Part shown: piece after piece, positions 23,029-30,614 of the stretch
Layout: the number at the start of each line of letters is the position of its first letter
How positions within the stretch are numbered: position 1 is the stretch's first letter
Assembly: GCA_903842505.1 (NCBI GenBank)
Contig: CAIMMI010000158.1
Location: 1 to 32,737 of the forward strand
Reading direction: 5' to 3'
Origin: an uncultured Verrucomicrobiota bacterium
GTDB taxonomy: Bacteria > Verrucomicrobiota > Verrucomicrobiia > Limisphaerales > UBA9464
DNA: 32,737 bases
Notes under the pieces: model-generated
What the model was told of the DNA's origin: nothing
Database searches by the model: none
Seen by the model: only the letters and a program-made list of their open reading frames with translations
Position numbers and translations under genes: made by a program

Positions 23029-24294
23029 ATGAGGAACCGAATCGAGATCGGCGGGATCATTGGGCTGGCCGGGAGCCTGATGGGAACGGGCGGCGGGTTG
23101 ATTGCGGCGGATACGGCCGCGCTCGGTGGGTGGGATCGGCCCACCTTGACCGGTGACTTGTTTGGACAAGGTCCTGCGCTGCGGGAGCGGGGTGTGTCCT
23201 TGCGGGGTTCGCTGACGCACTTCCTGCAGGGACTCGCGGAGGGTGAGGACCGGCGGGAGTGGGATTTGGGGGGCAAGCTGGATGGTTTCCTCGACCTCGA
23301 TGGGGCGAAGCTGGGTGGCTGGAGTGGGCTGTCCATCCATTCCCACGCGGAGTTGAACTACGGGGAGGCACTGAACGCTCCCGGAGGAACGTTTCTTCCA
23401 ACCAACGTGGGAATGGCCTTTCCGGGATCCGCGTCGGCGAGTGGAGATCTTGCGCTGTTCCTGTCGCAGCAACTTCCTGGCGGGGTGCGCGTGATGGCGG
23501 GAAAGATCAACACGGTGGACCTGTACTCCGCAGGGCGGGAGTTCAGTGGCGGACGCGGGGTGGAGCGCTTCCATCACCTGGAGTTTGCTGCACCCGCGAG
23601 TGGCATTACCCCCTCCATGATCCTGGGCGGGGTCGTGTCGGTGGCGGCCGACCCGGCGAAGTTCACGCTCATGGTCTACGATCCGGACAGCAAGATCGGG
23701 CAGACAGGGTTCGATCGGCCGTTCGAAAAGGGGACGAGCCTCAACGGTTCGGTGGAGTTGGGAGGCTCGCTCCTGGGACGGAAGAGTCGTCACATCTTTT
23801 CGGCGGCCTACAGCACGCAGGATGGCGTGGATTTCGACGACATCCCGGACCTGGTGTTGCCGCGCTCGACGCCGCCCGGCAATCGCGACAATCGCTGGTA
23901 CCTGTCGTATGCCCTGGAGCAGACCTTGTGGCGGGATGAGTCGATGCCCGGGAAGGCCATCGGCGTGTTCGGGCAGGCGGCGATCTCGGATGGCAACCCG
24001 AACCCAATCGGATGGTCGGCGCTGCTGGGCGTCGGCGGGACTGGGATGATCCCGGGGCGGGACAGGGATCGCTTGGGTCTGGGTGTGTTCTGCCTCGGGT
24101 TCAGTGAAAGCCTCAAGGAAGGCCTGGATTCGGTTGGAATCCCGATCCGCAACGAGGTGGGCATCGAAGCGTTCTACAACCTCGCCGTCACTCCGTGGCT
24201 CTATATGACGGGCGACGTCCAACTGATCCGTCCGCCCCAGACCGGTTCGGACACGGCAGTCATCGCTGGCGTCCGGGCGCAGGTGGTTTTCTGA
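23029..24294 (+). CDS. OprB-like carbohydrate-selective porin
   Basis: A 421-aa outer-membrane beta-barrel. After a signal peptide (GGIIGLAGSLMGTGGGLIAA) it shows alternating hydrophobic strands and OprB-like features: GVSLRGSLTHFLQG early, then KLDGFLDLDGAKLGGWSGLSIHSHAELNYGE, and a strand ending in the aromatic C-terminal residue (QVVF) needed for BAM insertion. OprB porins admit sugars and other small solutes. It lies 29 bp behind the amidohydrolase, so uptake and hydrolysis of one substrate is a reasonable inference. ATG at 23029, with GGGAAG about 10 nt upstream. Confidence 0.85.
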   Translation: MRNRIEIGGIIGLAGSLMGTGGGLIAADTAALGGWDRPTLTGDLFGQGPALRERGVSLRGSLTHFLQGLAEGEDRREWDLGGKLDGFLDLDGAKLGGWSGLSIHSHAELNYGEALNAPGGTFLPTNVGMAFPGSASASGDLALFLSQQLPGGVRVMAGKINTVDLYSAGREFSGGRGVERFHHLEFAAPASGITPSMILGGVVSVAADPAKFTLMVYDPDSKIGQTGFDRPFEKGTSLNGSVELGGSLLGRKSRHIFSAAYSTQDGVDFDDIPDLVLPRSTPPGNRDNRWYLSYALEQTLWRDESMPGKAIGVFGQAAISDGNPNPIGWSALLGVGGTGMIPGRDRDRLGLGVFCLGFSESLKEGLDSVGIPIRNEVGIEAFYNLAVTPWLYMTGDVQLIRPPQTGSDTAVIAGVRAQVVF

Positions 24295-24336
24295 CGAAGG
24301 CGCGTCCCGGTGTCGGGGAGGGCTCCCTTCCGGAAC

Positions 24337-24780
24337 TCAGGCCGTCTGGTTGGCCCGGTCGAGGACGAAGCCGAGCGGGAGCAATTCGCGGGGCGTGTAC
24401 GGGCGTGCGACACCGTCGAGGTGGACGGTGGCGTCGGGAGCAAGTTCCAGGAGCCACTGGCGGCAGGCACCGCACGGTGAACGGCCTTCGGGACCGAGGG
24501 TGGGATCGGCATCCAGGCAGGTGACGGCGACGGCGGTGAAGCGTCGGGCGCCGGCAGCGATGGCGGTGGAGAGGGCGTTGCGCTCGGCGCAGAGGCAAAG
24601 CCCGTAGCTGGCGTTCTCGACGTTGCAACCGGCGAACTGCCGGCCGTCTTCGCAGACGACCACCGCGCCCACCCGGAACTTCGAGTAGGGCGCGTAGGCG
24701 GCGAGCGCGGCCGCACGGGCGGCCGCGAGGAGAATCTCGCGATCCGGGATCGGACCGTTGTGGGGAGAGCCGTGGCTCAC
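24337..24780 (-). CDS. cdd: Cytidine deaminase
   Basis: A 147-aa homotetrameric-type cytidine deaminase, which converts cytidine and deoxycytidine to uridines in pyrimidine salvage. The active site is complete: CNVENASYG, then CAERNA with zinc ligand Cys64 and catalytic Glu66, and PCGACRQ with Cys103 and Cys106. The start is a GTG at 24780 whose last two bases overlap the thioredoxin stop codon (GTGA), so translation is probably coupled. The longer open frame upstream (to 25074) lies inside the thioredoxin gene. It converges on the porin gene across a 42-bp gap. Confidence 0.95.
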   Translation of the reverse strand: MSHGSPHNGPIPDREILLAAARAAALAAYAPYSKFRVGAVVVCEDGRQFAGCNVENASYGLCLCAERNALSTAIAAGARRFTAVAVTCLDADPTLGPEGRSPCGACRQWLLELAPDATVHLDGVARPYTPRELLPLGFVLDRANQTA

Positions 24781-25226
24781 TTGGCCGGCGCCTTCTTCCA
24801 CGTCTCGATCTTGCTGACGAAAGCGGAAGGTCCGCCCTTGAGGTAGCCGACCTGACGGCCCAGTTCCTTGCCGTCGGCATCGACGAGCACAAAGGTCGGG
24901 AAGCCGCCGACGTCGTACTTCTTCTTGAGCGCTTCGTTCTGCTTCTTCACTTCCGGCGTCTGGGGCTTCTTGTTCGGGAAGTCCGCCTCGAACAGGACCA
25001 CGTTCTTGGCCGCGTAGTCCGTGAACTCCTTCAGGTCCAGCGACTCTTTCTTCATCTTGATGCACCAACCGCACCAGTCGGATCCGGTGAAGTCGATGAG
25101 GATGACCTTGCCGTCCTTCTTGGCCTGGGTCTGGGCGGCGGCGTAGTCCGTGCCCCAGGCTTCGGCGGCAATGACTGAGAACCCGACGGCAACCGTCGTG
25201 GCGAGAGCGAGCATGAGCTTCTTCAT
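24777..25226 (-). CDS. Exported thioredoxin-family protein
   Basis: A 149-aa periplasmic thioredoxin-fold protein with a signal peptide (LMLALATTVAVGFSVIAAEA) and the redox motif WCGWC (Cys52, Cys55) preceded by DFTGSD. The cis-proline loop GGFPTFVLVDADGKELGRQVGY is present. It resembles the DUF899/thioredoxin-7-like small proteins common in Bacteroidetes, Planctomycetes and Verrucomicrobia; it probably reduces or forms disulfides of exported proteins. The ATG at 25226 is the first in a signal peptide context; the open frame above it reads through the GATC repeat. It overlaps cdd by 4 bp. Confidence 0.92.
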   Translation of the reverse strand: MKKLMLALATTVAVGFSVIAAEAWGTDYAAAQTQAKKDGKVILIDFTGSDWCGWCIKMKKESLDLKEFTDYAAKNVVLFEADFPNKKPQTPEVKKQNEALKKKYDVGGFPTFVLVDADGKELGRQVGYLKGGPSAFVSKIETWKKAPAK

Positions 25227-25297
25227 GTGGGTTTCATAGACACCGGAACCCGCCCGGCGTTTCAAGGAAGGTTTTGGGAGGGGGTGGGGATGGGATC

Positions 25298-25342
25298 GAT
25301 CAGGCCGATCAGACGGATCCGTCCGATCGGTCTGATCCGGTG
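25298..25342. repeat. 9-bp GATCNGNCN-type tandem repeat spanning the helicase stop codon
   Basis: Five units of nine bases beginning GATC lie head to tail: GATCAGGCC, GATCAGACG, GATCCGTCC, GATCGGTCT, GATCCGGTG. On the minus strand the helicase stop codon (25309-25311) falls inside the array. The 18-bp word GGATCCGTCCGATCGGTC is identical to one at 28679-28696 in the same orientation. Confidence 0.8.
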
Positions 25343-28300
25343 GATAGGATGTTGGCCAGGGCGCTGGGGGTGTCCCGGAACAGGCCCGGGGACCACACGC
25401 GGTGGAGGGACCAGCCGAGGGCTTCGAGGGTCTGGGTGCGGAACTGTTCCCAGGCGATGGGGTCTGGGGCGCGGGTGTAACGGTTGAAGTCGGTGAGGAT
25501 GCCGAGGGTGTGGGTGGCGTTCGGCGTGCGGTGTTCGAGGGCGACGTCGACGCAGAAACCATCGTTGCCCCAGTGGACGGTGGTGTCGCGCTGGAGTTTC
25601 TCGTGGAGCACCGGGCCGAGGGCGGTAGCGACGGACGAAGGGCGTCGGGTCTGCTGGATCGTGCAGGACGTCTCGGAGGTGACGGATCCTGGGGCTAGGG
25701 TGTCGGGGAACTCGTAGGCGCCATAGCAGGCCTCGGCGTAGCGGAGGTAGGCGTAGAGGTAGTGGCGTCCGGTGATGCGGGAATCGGAATCCGAGCCGGG
25801 TGCGACAGCGTATTCGGCGCGAGGGATGGAGGTCAGGATGTGGACGGCCTCGCGGGCGCGGGTGACGAGGACGTTGAGGCGGCGTTCACCCCCGGCTCGG
25901 GAGAGGGCACCGAAGTTGCGGCGGAACTTCCCGTCGGAGTCGGGTCCGAACGTCGTGCAGAGGATCAGGTGATCGCGTTCGTCGCCCTGGACGTTTTCCA
26001 GATTCTTGACGAAGAGCCCCTCGAAGGAGCCGGAACCCTGGCGGGCGCGGGCGGTGGTCAGGCGATCGGCGAAGATCGGGTCCGCTGTGGCGCGTTCGTC
26101 GAGGGCGTCGAGGATCCGGTCGCGCTGGGGGAGGTTGAAGCAGGCGATGCCGATGGACGGGGGTTGGGGCAGGGCAAGGAGGCGGGCGACGATGTCGACG
26201 GCCGCCTTGGCCTCGGCTTCGTTGCCGCGGTCGGCGTAGGTGCCGCCCACATGCTGCAGGAGGATGGGCGAGTGCGGTGCGATCCGTTCGGGATGGCCGG
26301 GGAGCGGGATGAGTCGACCCTGATAGAAGGCCTCGTTGGAGAATCCGATCAGGGCGGCGTCGCGGGAACGGTAGTGCACGTCGAGGAACGATTCCTGGAC
26401 GGCGAGATTGAGTGCGGCGGAGAGGAGGTCCTCGGCCTCCGATTGCTGACGGTCGAAGACCTCGGCGGCGGTCTCGGCGGCGGTGTCGTCGCTCTCCGTG
26501 TTGGCGGCCTCGAAGAATCGCGTGGGTGGGAGTTGGCGGGGATCGCCGGCGATGACGACGCGACGGGCGCGGAGGAGGACGGGGAGCGCCTCCTCGAGGC
26601 GGCATTGGCTGGCTTCGTCGAAGATGACGACATCGAACAGGACCTCGCGCGGGAAGACCTGGGCAACGGTGGCGGGGCTGGCCATCCAGACGGGGCAGAG
26701 GTCGAAGAGCGGATCGCCACCCTCGGTGCCGGCGCCGGTGGCGATCATTTGACGGAGTTTGAGGGCGCGCTGGCCACGGACGAAAAGGCGTTGGCGGAGG
26801 GAGGCGCCGAGCGAGTTCAGCCGACTGCCGGTGCCGGCGAGGAGCCGTTCGCGCCAGCACTTTTGCCAGCGGTGGAGGATGAGGGTGCGGACGATGGCAG
26901 CCTTCTGCGTGCCGAGGCGGCCGAGTTCGGCGATGGCGGCGTCCACGCGGGCCGAATCAATGCGCGCGAGGTCCGGGCTCGAACGGAGGCGACGTCGCAT
27001 CTCGTGGGCGAGTGCGGCGGACCGCAGCAAAGGCTGGGCGATCTCCCACGGATGTCCGGCGACCGAGACCGCTCGCAGGGCGGCGATTACCGGCGTGGGA
27101 AGCGAGTGAAGCCGGGCGATCAGGCGGACGACGTCCTCGAGGGTAGGCGAGGCGGCGGCGAAGGCGTTGGCGAGCGTTTGGGCGGGTTCACCCTGGCAGA
27201 GCGCGGCGGACCATTCCTGCCAGGCGGGACCCGTGAGGAACCGGGACCCGAGCCAGTGATGGCCGAAGTTTTCGAGGCTCGTGGCGAAGGTGGCGGACTC
27301 GCGCAGGGTTCGGATCAGCGCGGGACGTGAACCGGCGTTGCAAAGGGATTCAAAGACCGCGTCGCGAACCGTGCCGGTCGCGTCCGCGGCGAGTGCGCCA
27401 TGGAGACCGGCGAGTTCGGGTAGGCCATCGCGGACGGCGACCAGTTGCGTGTCGGAAGCGAAGGCGGGCCCGGGGTGACCGAGGATTTCGGCGCGGACCT
27501 CGGACCATTGCCAGCGGACTTCAATCGACGTGAGGAACTGGATCGCGCGCGTGGTCGACGCGGGACCCATGGGCAGGGCGAGCCGGTCGAAAACGGGCTT
27601 GGCGGCCTTGCGGCGGCCGAACGAGAAGAAACGCGTCCAGGAACCGGCGACTTCGGCCCATTGCTGGAGTGCGAGCTTCTGGCGTCGGAGTTCGGCGAGT
27701 CCTGGGATTTGCTCGCGCACCTGGGGCCAGAGATCGCGGTCGATCGGGGTATCGAGGGTGGCGGCGGACGGGGCGAGATCGGCGGCGAGCTTGAGCCAGC
27801 GGGCGGGATCCGAGCCGTCGGAGAATCCGGTGGCGAGGTCGGGATCGGCGCGGCGATCGATCTTCTCGAGCCATGCGGCCGCGTCCTGACGGAGCGTGGC
27901 TTGGGCCGGGAAGGGTTGGTCCCGCGAAAGAAAGGGAGCTGTCGGGCGCGGGAGCGAGTCGAGTTGGGATGCGAGCTGGATGCCGGTATCGAGGAACTGC
28001 CGCCAGGCGGCGGGTTCGCGTCCCTGGAAGGCCTCGGGAGAAAGGGCGAGCCGATCCCGGAACGGGTTTGTGGGCCAATGGGCCCGGCCCGCGCGGCGGA
28101 TCACCTCCTCGCAATCGGCGTCGATGCCGTTGAGCCGTTCCGGAGTGAAACCTTCGATGTCGGGTAGGTCGGGAATGGCGGGGTCGCGGAGGGCGAGCCA
28201 TTCGCCGCAGAGATCGTGGAAGGAATGGGTGCCGACGGGCGTGTGGAGTTGATTGAAGGCGGAGGTCAGTTCGGAGTGGAGCGCGGTGAGACGGGTGTTG

Positions 28301-29616
28301 ATGCGGTCCAGTTCGGCGGTGGGATCCGGGAGGAGGGGTGTCTCGGCCAGGCCGTCGATGATCGAGCGCAGGTGCAGGTAGAGGTCGCGTCGGTCGCCCT
28401 GGGCATCGTGGACGACACCGCACAGGCCGCCGAGACCCAGGGCGTCCAGCCGGTAGTGGACGACGTCGAGGGCGGTGCGCTTGTCGCAGACGAAGAGCAC
28501 ACGCTGCCCCCGGGCGAGGTGGTCGCCGATGACGTTGGCGATGGTCTGGCTCTTGCCGGTGCCGGGCGGGCCGTGGATGACGAGGGCCGGGGCGCTGCGG
28601 GCATGGGCGACCGCGAGCGCCTGGCAGGGATCCGCCTGCGCCACCGGGAACTCCGTCGTGAAGGAGGCCTTGTGCGAGGGATCCGTCCGATCGGTCGGAT
28701 CGGTCGGATCCGACCGATCAGTCTGATCCGCAGCAGGCGCGTTGAGCGCCTCCGGCTTGAGGAAGCCGGAGACGGGGACCGTCAGGGAGGCTTCGTTCTC
28801 GCGCATCCAGGCTGTGTCCCGGAGGAGGCCTGGGTTGGTGGTGGGGAAGAGACCGAGGACGGCGCTGGGCAGCAGGGTGGCCTTGGCAGGGAGGTTTTCG
28901 GTGCGGGGTACGGGTTGGAGCGGGGTGTCGGCGGTGAAGGAGGGAACCGGGCTGGTCTCGGCGGCCTTGGCGACGAGGGCGATCAGGGAATCCAGTTCGC
29001 GCCAGGGGTCCTCGCCAGCGTCGTCGGTGAAGAGCCCTTCGGTGGACTTCCCGGTCTGCTGTTCAAGCCACGCCAGCAGGGCGGGATTCGGGATGAGGCG
29101 ATCCGCACCCTCACCGACGGCTTCGAGGGTGATCCCGCTGGAGGCGCCGCGTCGGACATGGAGGTGGACGGGAATGAGGCCGACCGGCGCGAGGACTCGA
29201 CGCGAGGCACGACCGGATCGGTCGTTGGAAGGTGGAAGGGAGAGCAGCGGCAGGCCGATGTAGAGGGCGGATTCGCCGTGGTCGTTGAAGTAGTCGGCAG
29301 CATCGGCGGCGATGTCGCGGAGCTTGTCGAGGAGTTTGACCTGGCGGTTGGCGGATTGGTGGGCGGAGCGCTGGGATTCCGTCCATTCGCGTTCGGGTCG
29401 GTCCGGCGCTTCCCAGGCGGAAGTGCGGATGGGGAAGTCGATCGAACCGCGGGCGGGATCGAGGAGGGCACCCAGGATGCGGGCTGGGTCTGGACCGCCG
29501 AGAAGGTGGAGTTCGGCGAGGTCGAGCCGCTGGCGGCTGTGGTGGGGGCGGGCGTTGAGGCCGGGTCCGTCGGCAAGGCCGGCGTAGAGGCGTTGGAGGA
29601 GGGCCTTGAGGATCAT
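25309..29616 (-). CDS. Large SF1 (UPF1-like) helicase with C-terminal MTES_1575-like REase domain
   Basis: A 1435-aa protein. After an N-terminal region of about 290 aa and a TD-rich repeat (about 294-313) comes Walker A GPPGTGKSQT near 349. Roughly 640 residues of inserted, mostly helical sequence follow before motif II (VIFDEASQ, near 997), then motif III (GDPRQLPP), LDVHYRSRD, NVQGDERD and motif VI (RRLNVLVTRARE, near 1244). The end (about 1335-1425) resembles the restriction-endonuclease-like MTES_1575 domain (FCVDVALEH, LEALGWSLHRVWSPG), but the acidic residue of its usual gIEcDG strand is replaced (LGILTDF). Proteins of this build occur in DNA repair and antiphage loci (for example DUF4011-helicase-Vsr types). 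ATG at 29616 with GAGG at 5 nt; the exonuclease gene ends 7 bp before. Confidence 0.9.
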   Translation of the reverse strand: MILKALLQRLYAGLADGPGLNARPHHSRQRLDLAELHLLGGPDPARILGALLDPARGSIDFPIRTSAWEAPDRPEREWTESQRSAHQSANRQVKLLDKLRDIAADAADYFNDHGESALYIGLPLLSLPPSNDRSGRASRRVLAPVGLIPVHLHVRRGASSGITLEAVGEGADRLIPNPALLAWLEQQTGKSTEGLFTDDAGEDPWRELDSLIALVAKAAETSPVPSFTADTPLQPVPRTENLPAKATLLPSAVLGLFPTTNPGLLRDTAWMRENEASLTVPVSGFLKPEALNAPAADQTDRSDPTDPTDRTDPSHKASFTTEFPVAQADPCQALAVAHARSAPALVIHGPPGTGKSQTIANVIGDHLARGQRVLFVCDKRTALDVVHYRLDALGLGGLCGVVHDAQGDRRDLYLHLRSIIDGLAETPLLPDPTAELDRINTRLTALHSELTSAFNQLHTPVGTHSFHDLCGEWLALRDPAIPDLPDIEGFTPERLNGIDADCEEVIRRAGRAHWPTNPFRDRLALSPEAFQGREPAAWRQFLDTGIQLASQLDSLPRPTAPFLSRDQPFPAQATLRQDAAAWLEKIDRRADPDLATGFSDGSDPARWLKLAADLAPSAATLDTPIDRDLWPQVREQIPGLAELRRQKLALQQWAEVAGSWTRFFSFGRRKAAKPVFDRLALPMGPASTTRAIQFLTSIEVRWQWSEVRAEILGHPGPAFASDTQLVAVRDGLPELAGLHGALAADATGTVRDAVFESLCNAGSRPALIRTLRESATFATSLENFGHHWLGSRFLTGPAWQEWSAALCQGEPAQTLANAFAAASPTLEDVVRLIARLHSLPTPVIAALRAVSVAGHPWEIAQPLLRSAALAHEMRRRLRSSPDLARIDSARVDAAIAELGRLGTQKAAIVRTLILHRWQKCWRERLLAGTGSRLNSLGASLRQRLFVRGQRALKLRQMIATGAGTEGGDPLFDLCPVWMASPATVAQVFPREVLFDVVIFDEASQCRLEEALPVLLRARRVVIAGDPRQLPPTRFFEAANTESDDTAAETAAEVFDRQQSEAEDLLSAALNLAVQESFLDVHYRSRDAALIGFSNEAFYQGRLIPLPGHPERIAPHSPILLQHVGGTYADRGNEAEAKAAVDIVARLLALPQPPSIGIACFNLPQRDRILDALDERATADPIFADRLTTARARQGSGSFEGLFVKNLENVQGDERDHLILCTTFGPDSDGKFRRNFGALSRAGGERRLNVLVTRAREAVHILTSIPRAEYAVAPGSDSDSRITGRHYLYAYLRYAEACYGAYEFPDTLAPGSVTSETSCTIQQTRRPSSVATALGPVLHEKLQRDTTVHWGNDGFCVDVALEHRTPNATHTLGILTDFNRYTRAPDPIAWEQFRTQTLEALGWSLHRVWSPGLFRDTPSALANILSTGSDRSDGSV
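28680..28730. repeat. 9-bp GATC tandem repeat inside the helicase coding sequence
   Basis: Five full units and part of a sixth: GATCCGTCC, GATCGGTCG, GATCGGTCG, GATCCGACC, GATCAGTCT, GATCCG. Read in frame on the minus strand they give an Asp-Arg/Pro-Thr/Ser pattern (DQTDRSDPTDPTDRTD), just ahead of the helicase core. The same repeat type spans the 3' end of the gene. Confidence 0.85.
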
Positions 29617-29623
29617 CTCGACC

Positions 29624-30343
29624 TCACTTTACCCCGGCGAGGCGTTCCTTCCAGAGCTTGTAGAGTTCGACGGTGGCGCGGACGTCGCGCAGGCAGTACT
29701 CGGCGATGTCGCGATGCCGGCCCTCGGCGAGCAGGTCGTTGATGTCGCGGCCGGTGATGCCTTCGGCCTTGGGCGACGGGATGCCGAAGGCGCGGCAGTA
29801 GAAGTCGAGGTTGAACCGGCGGGCGGCGCCGTCGCGGCCCGAGACGTTGTAGAACGTGAACTGCTCAGCGAGGTCGCAGTGGGGTTCGGTAGCGAAGCGG
29901 TAGCCGAGCCAGTCCTTGCGGCTGATGGGGACGTTGAGCAGGGCGGAGCGGAGGTAGAGGAACGGGACGTCGAATCCGCGGCCGTTGAAGGTCACGACCT
30001 CGTCGTAGCGGCGTGCGATATCCCAGAAGGCGGTGAGCAGTTCCTGCTCGTCCACCTGCGGGGCGAACTCGACCCCGCCCGAACCGCCACCTTCCTCCTC
30101 GAAGTCGTCCGACTGGAACAGCACCTGGCCGCGGCCGGTATCGGCATTGACCATGGCGATGCAGACAACCTGCGCGGTGAAGGGCCAGAGGCTGAACTGC
30201 TGCTGGATCTCGACCCGTTTCAGGGCCTTGGCGGTGTCGTCGGGCTGCTTCTCCGCGTCCCGGAAAAGGTACTCGAGCTGGGCTTCATCGAAGTTCTCCA
30301 GGCCGAGGGCGGAAGTCTCTATGTCGAACACCAGTTTGGCCAT
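29624..30343 (-). CDS. DEDDy 3'-5' exonuclease, PolB-exonuclease-like
   Basis: A 239-aa RNase H-fold exonuclease related to the predicted 3'-5' exonucleases of DNA polymerase B type (PF10108 group). Motif Exo I is FDIETS (Asp7, Glu9), Exo II is VTFNGRGFDVPFL, and Exo III is YCLRD (Tyr216, Asp220), the DEDDy form. An acidic insert FQSDDFEEEGGGSGG interrupts the middle. It should degrade single-stranded or mismatched 3' ends. I start it at the ATG at 30343, where Exo I begins six residues later; the frame to 30406 is repeat-derived. It directly precedes the large helicase-nuclease gene, and its stop overlaps that gene's ribosome-site region, so the two are one operon and probably act in the same DNA-processing pathway. 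Confidence 0.9.
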   Translation of the reverse strand: MAKLVFDIETSALGLENFDEAQLEYLFRDAEKQPDDTAKALKRVEIQQQFSLWPFTAQVVCIAMVNADTGRGQVLFQSDDFEEEGGGSGGVEFAPQVDEQELLTAFWDIARRYDEVVTFNGRGFDVPFLYLRSALLNVPISRKDWLGYRFATEPHCDLAEQFTFYNVSGRDGAARRFNLDFYCRAFGIPSPKAEGITGRDINDLLAEGRHRDIAEYCLRDVRATVELYKLWKERLAGVK

Positions 30344-30398
30344 GTGCTTGGGGCCGGACCGTAGCGGGGGGAGAGGCAGGACGGAAGGGGGAGATGCG

Positions 30399-30443
30399 AG
30401 TTTCAAGATTCAAGTTTCAAGGAGGGGAGTTTCAAGGAGGGGA
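30399..30443 (+). repeat. TTCAAG-rich dispersed repeat, copy 3, with 15-bp tandem
   Basis: A TTTCAAGATTCAAG block runs into two perfect copies of GTTTCAAGGAGGGGA (30414-30428 and 30429-30443). It is related to the blocks at 421-455 and 2430-2457. It lies in the 271-bp gap between the divergent exonuclease and serine hydrolase genes, where I see no other gene. Confidence 0.65.
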
Positions 30444-30614
30444 GTCCGAAGATTCGCCTCCACGCCATCGCATCGGCGTCGGCGTCGGAATCGGTATCGA
30501 GTCCCAGCCTCCTTCCCGAAGGCTGCGATCCGGTGGGGCGAGTGTCCCACGAGCCGTTCGGAATCTGAAAACTTCGAACTCCCCCGCGGACCGGGGGGCT
30601 GCTTGGATGGACGC

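Noticed and set aside
24308-24331. GGGAG-GG-CTCCC between the porin and cdd genes was considered as a bidirectional terminator.
   Set aside because: Only five base pairs with a two-base loop and no T-run on either strand.
25762-27330. A 522-codon plus-strand frame inside the helicase gene.
   Set aside because: Antisense shadow with Gly/Glu-rich composition; the helicase motifs on the minus strand are unambiguous.
28680-28730. The GATC tandem repeat was considered as a CRISPR array.
   Set aside because: Units are contiguous nine-base repeats without spacers and are translated in frame.
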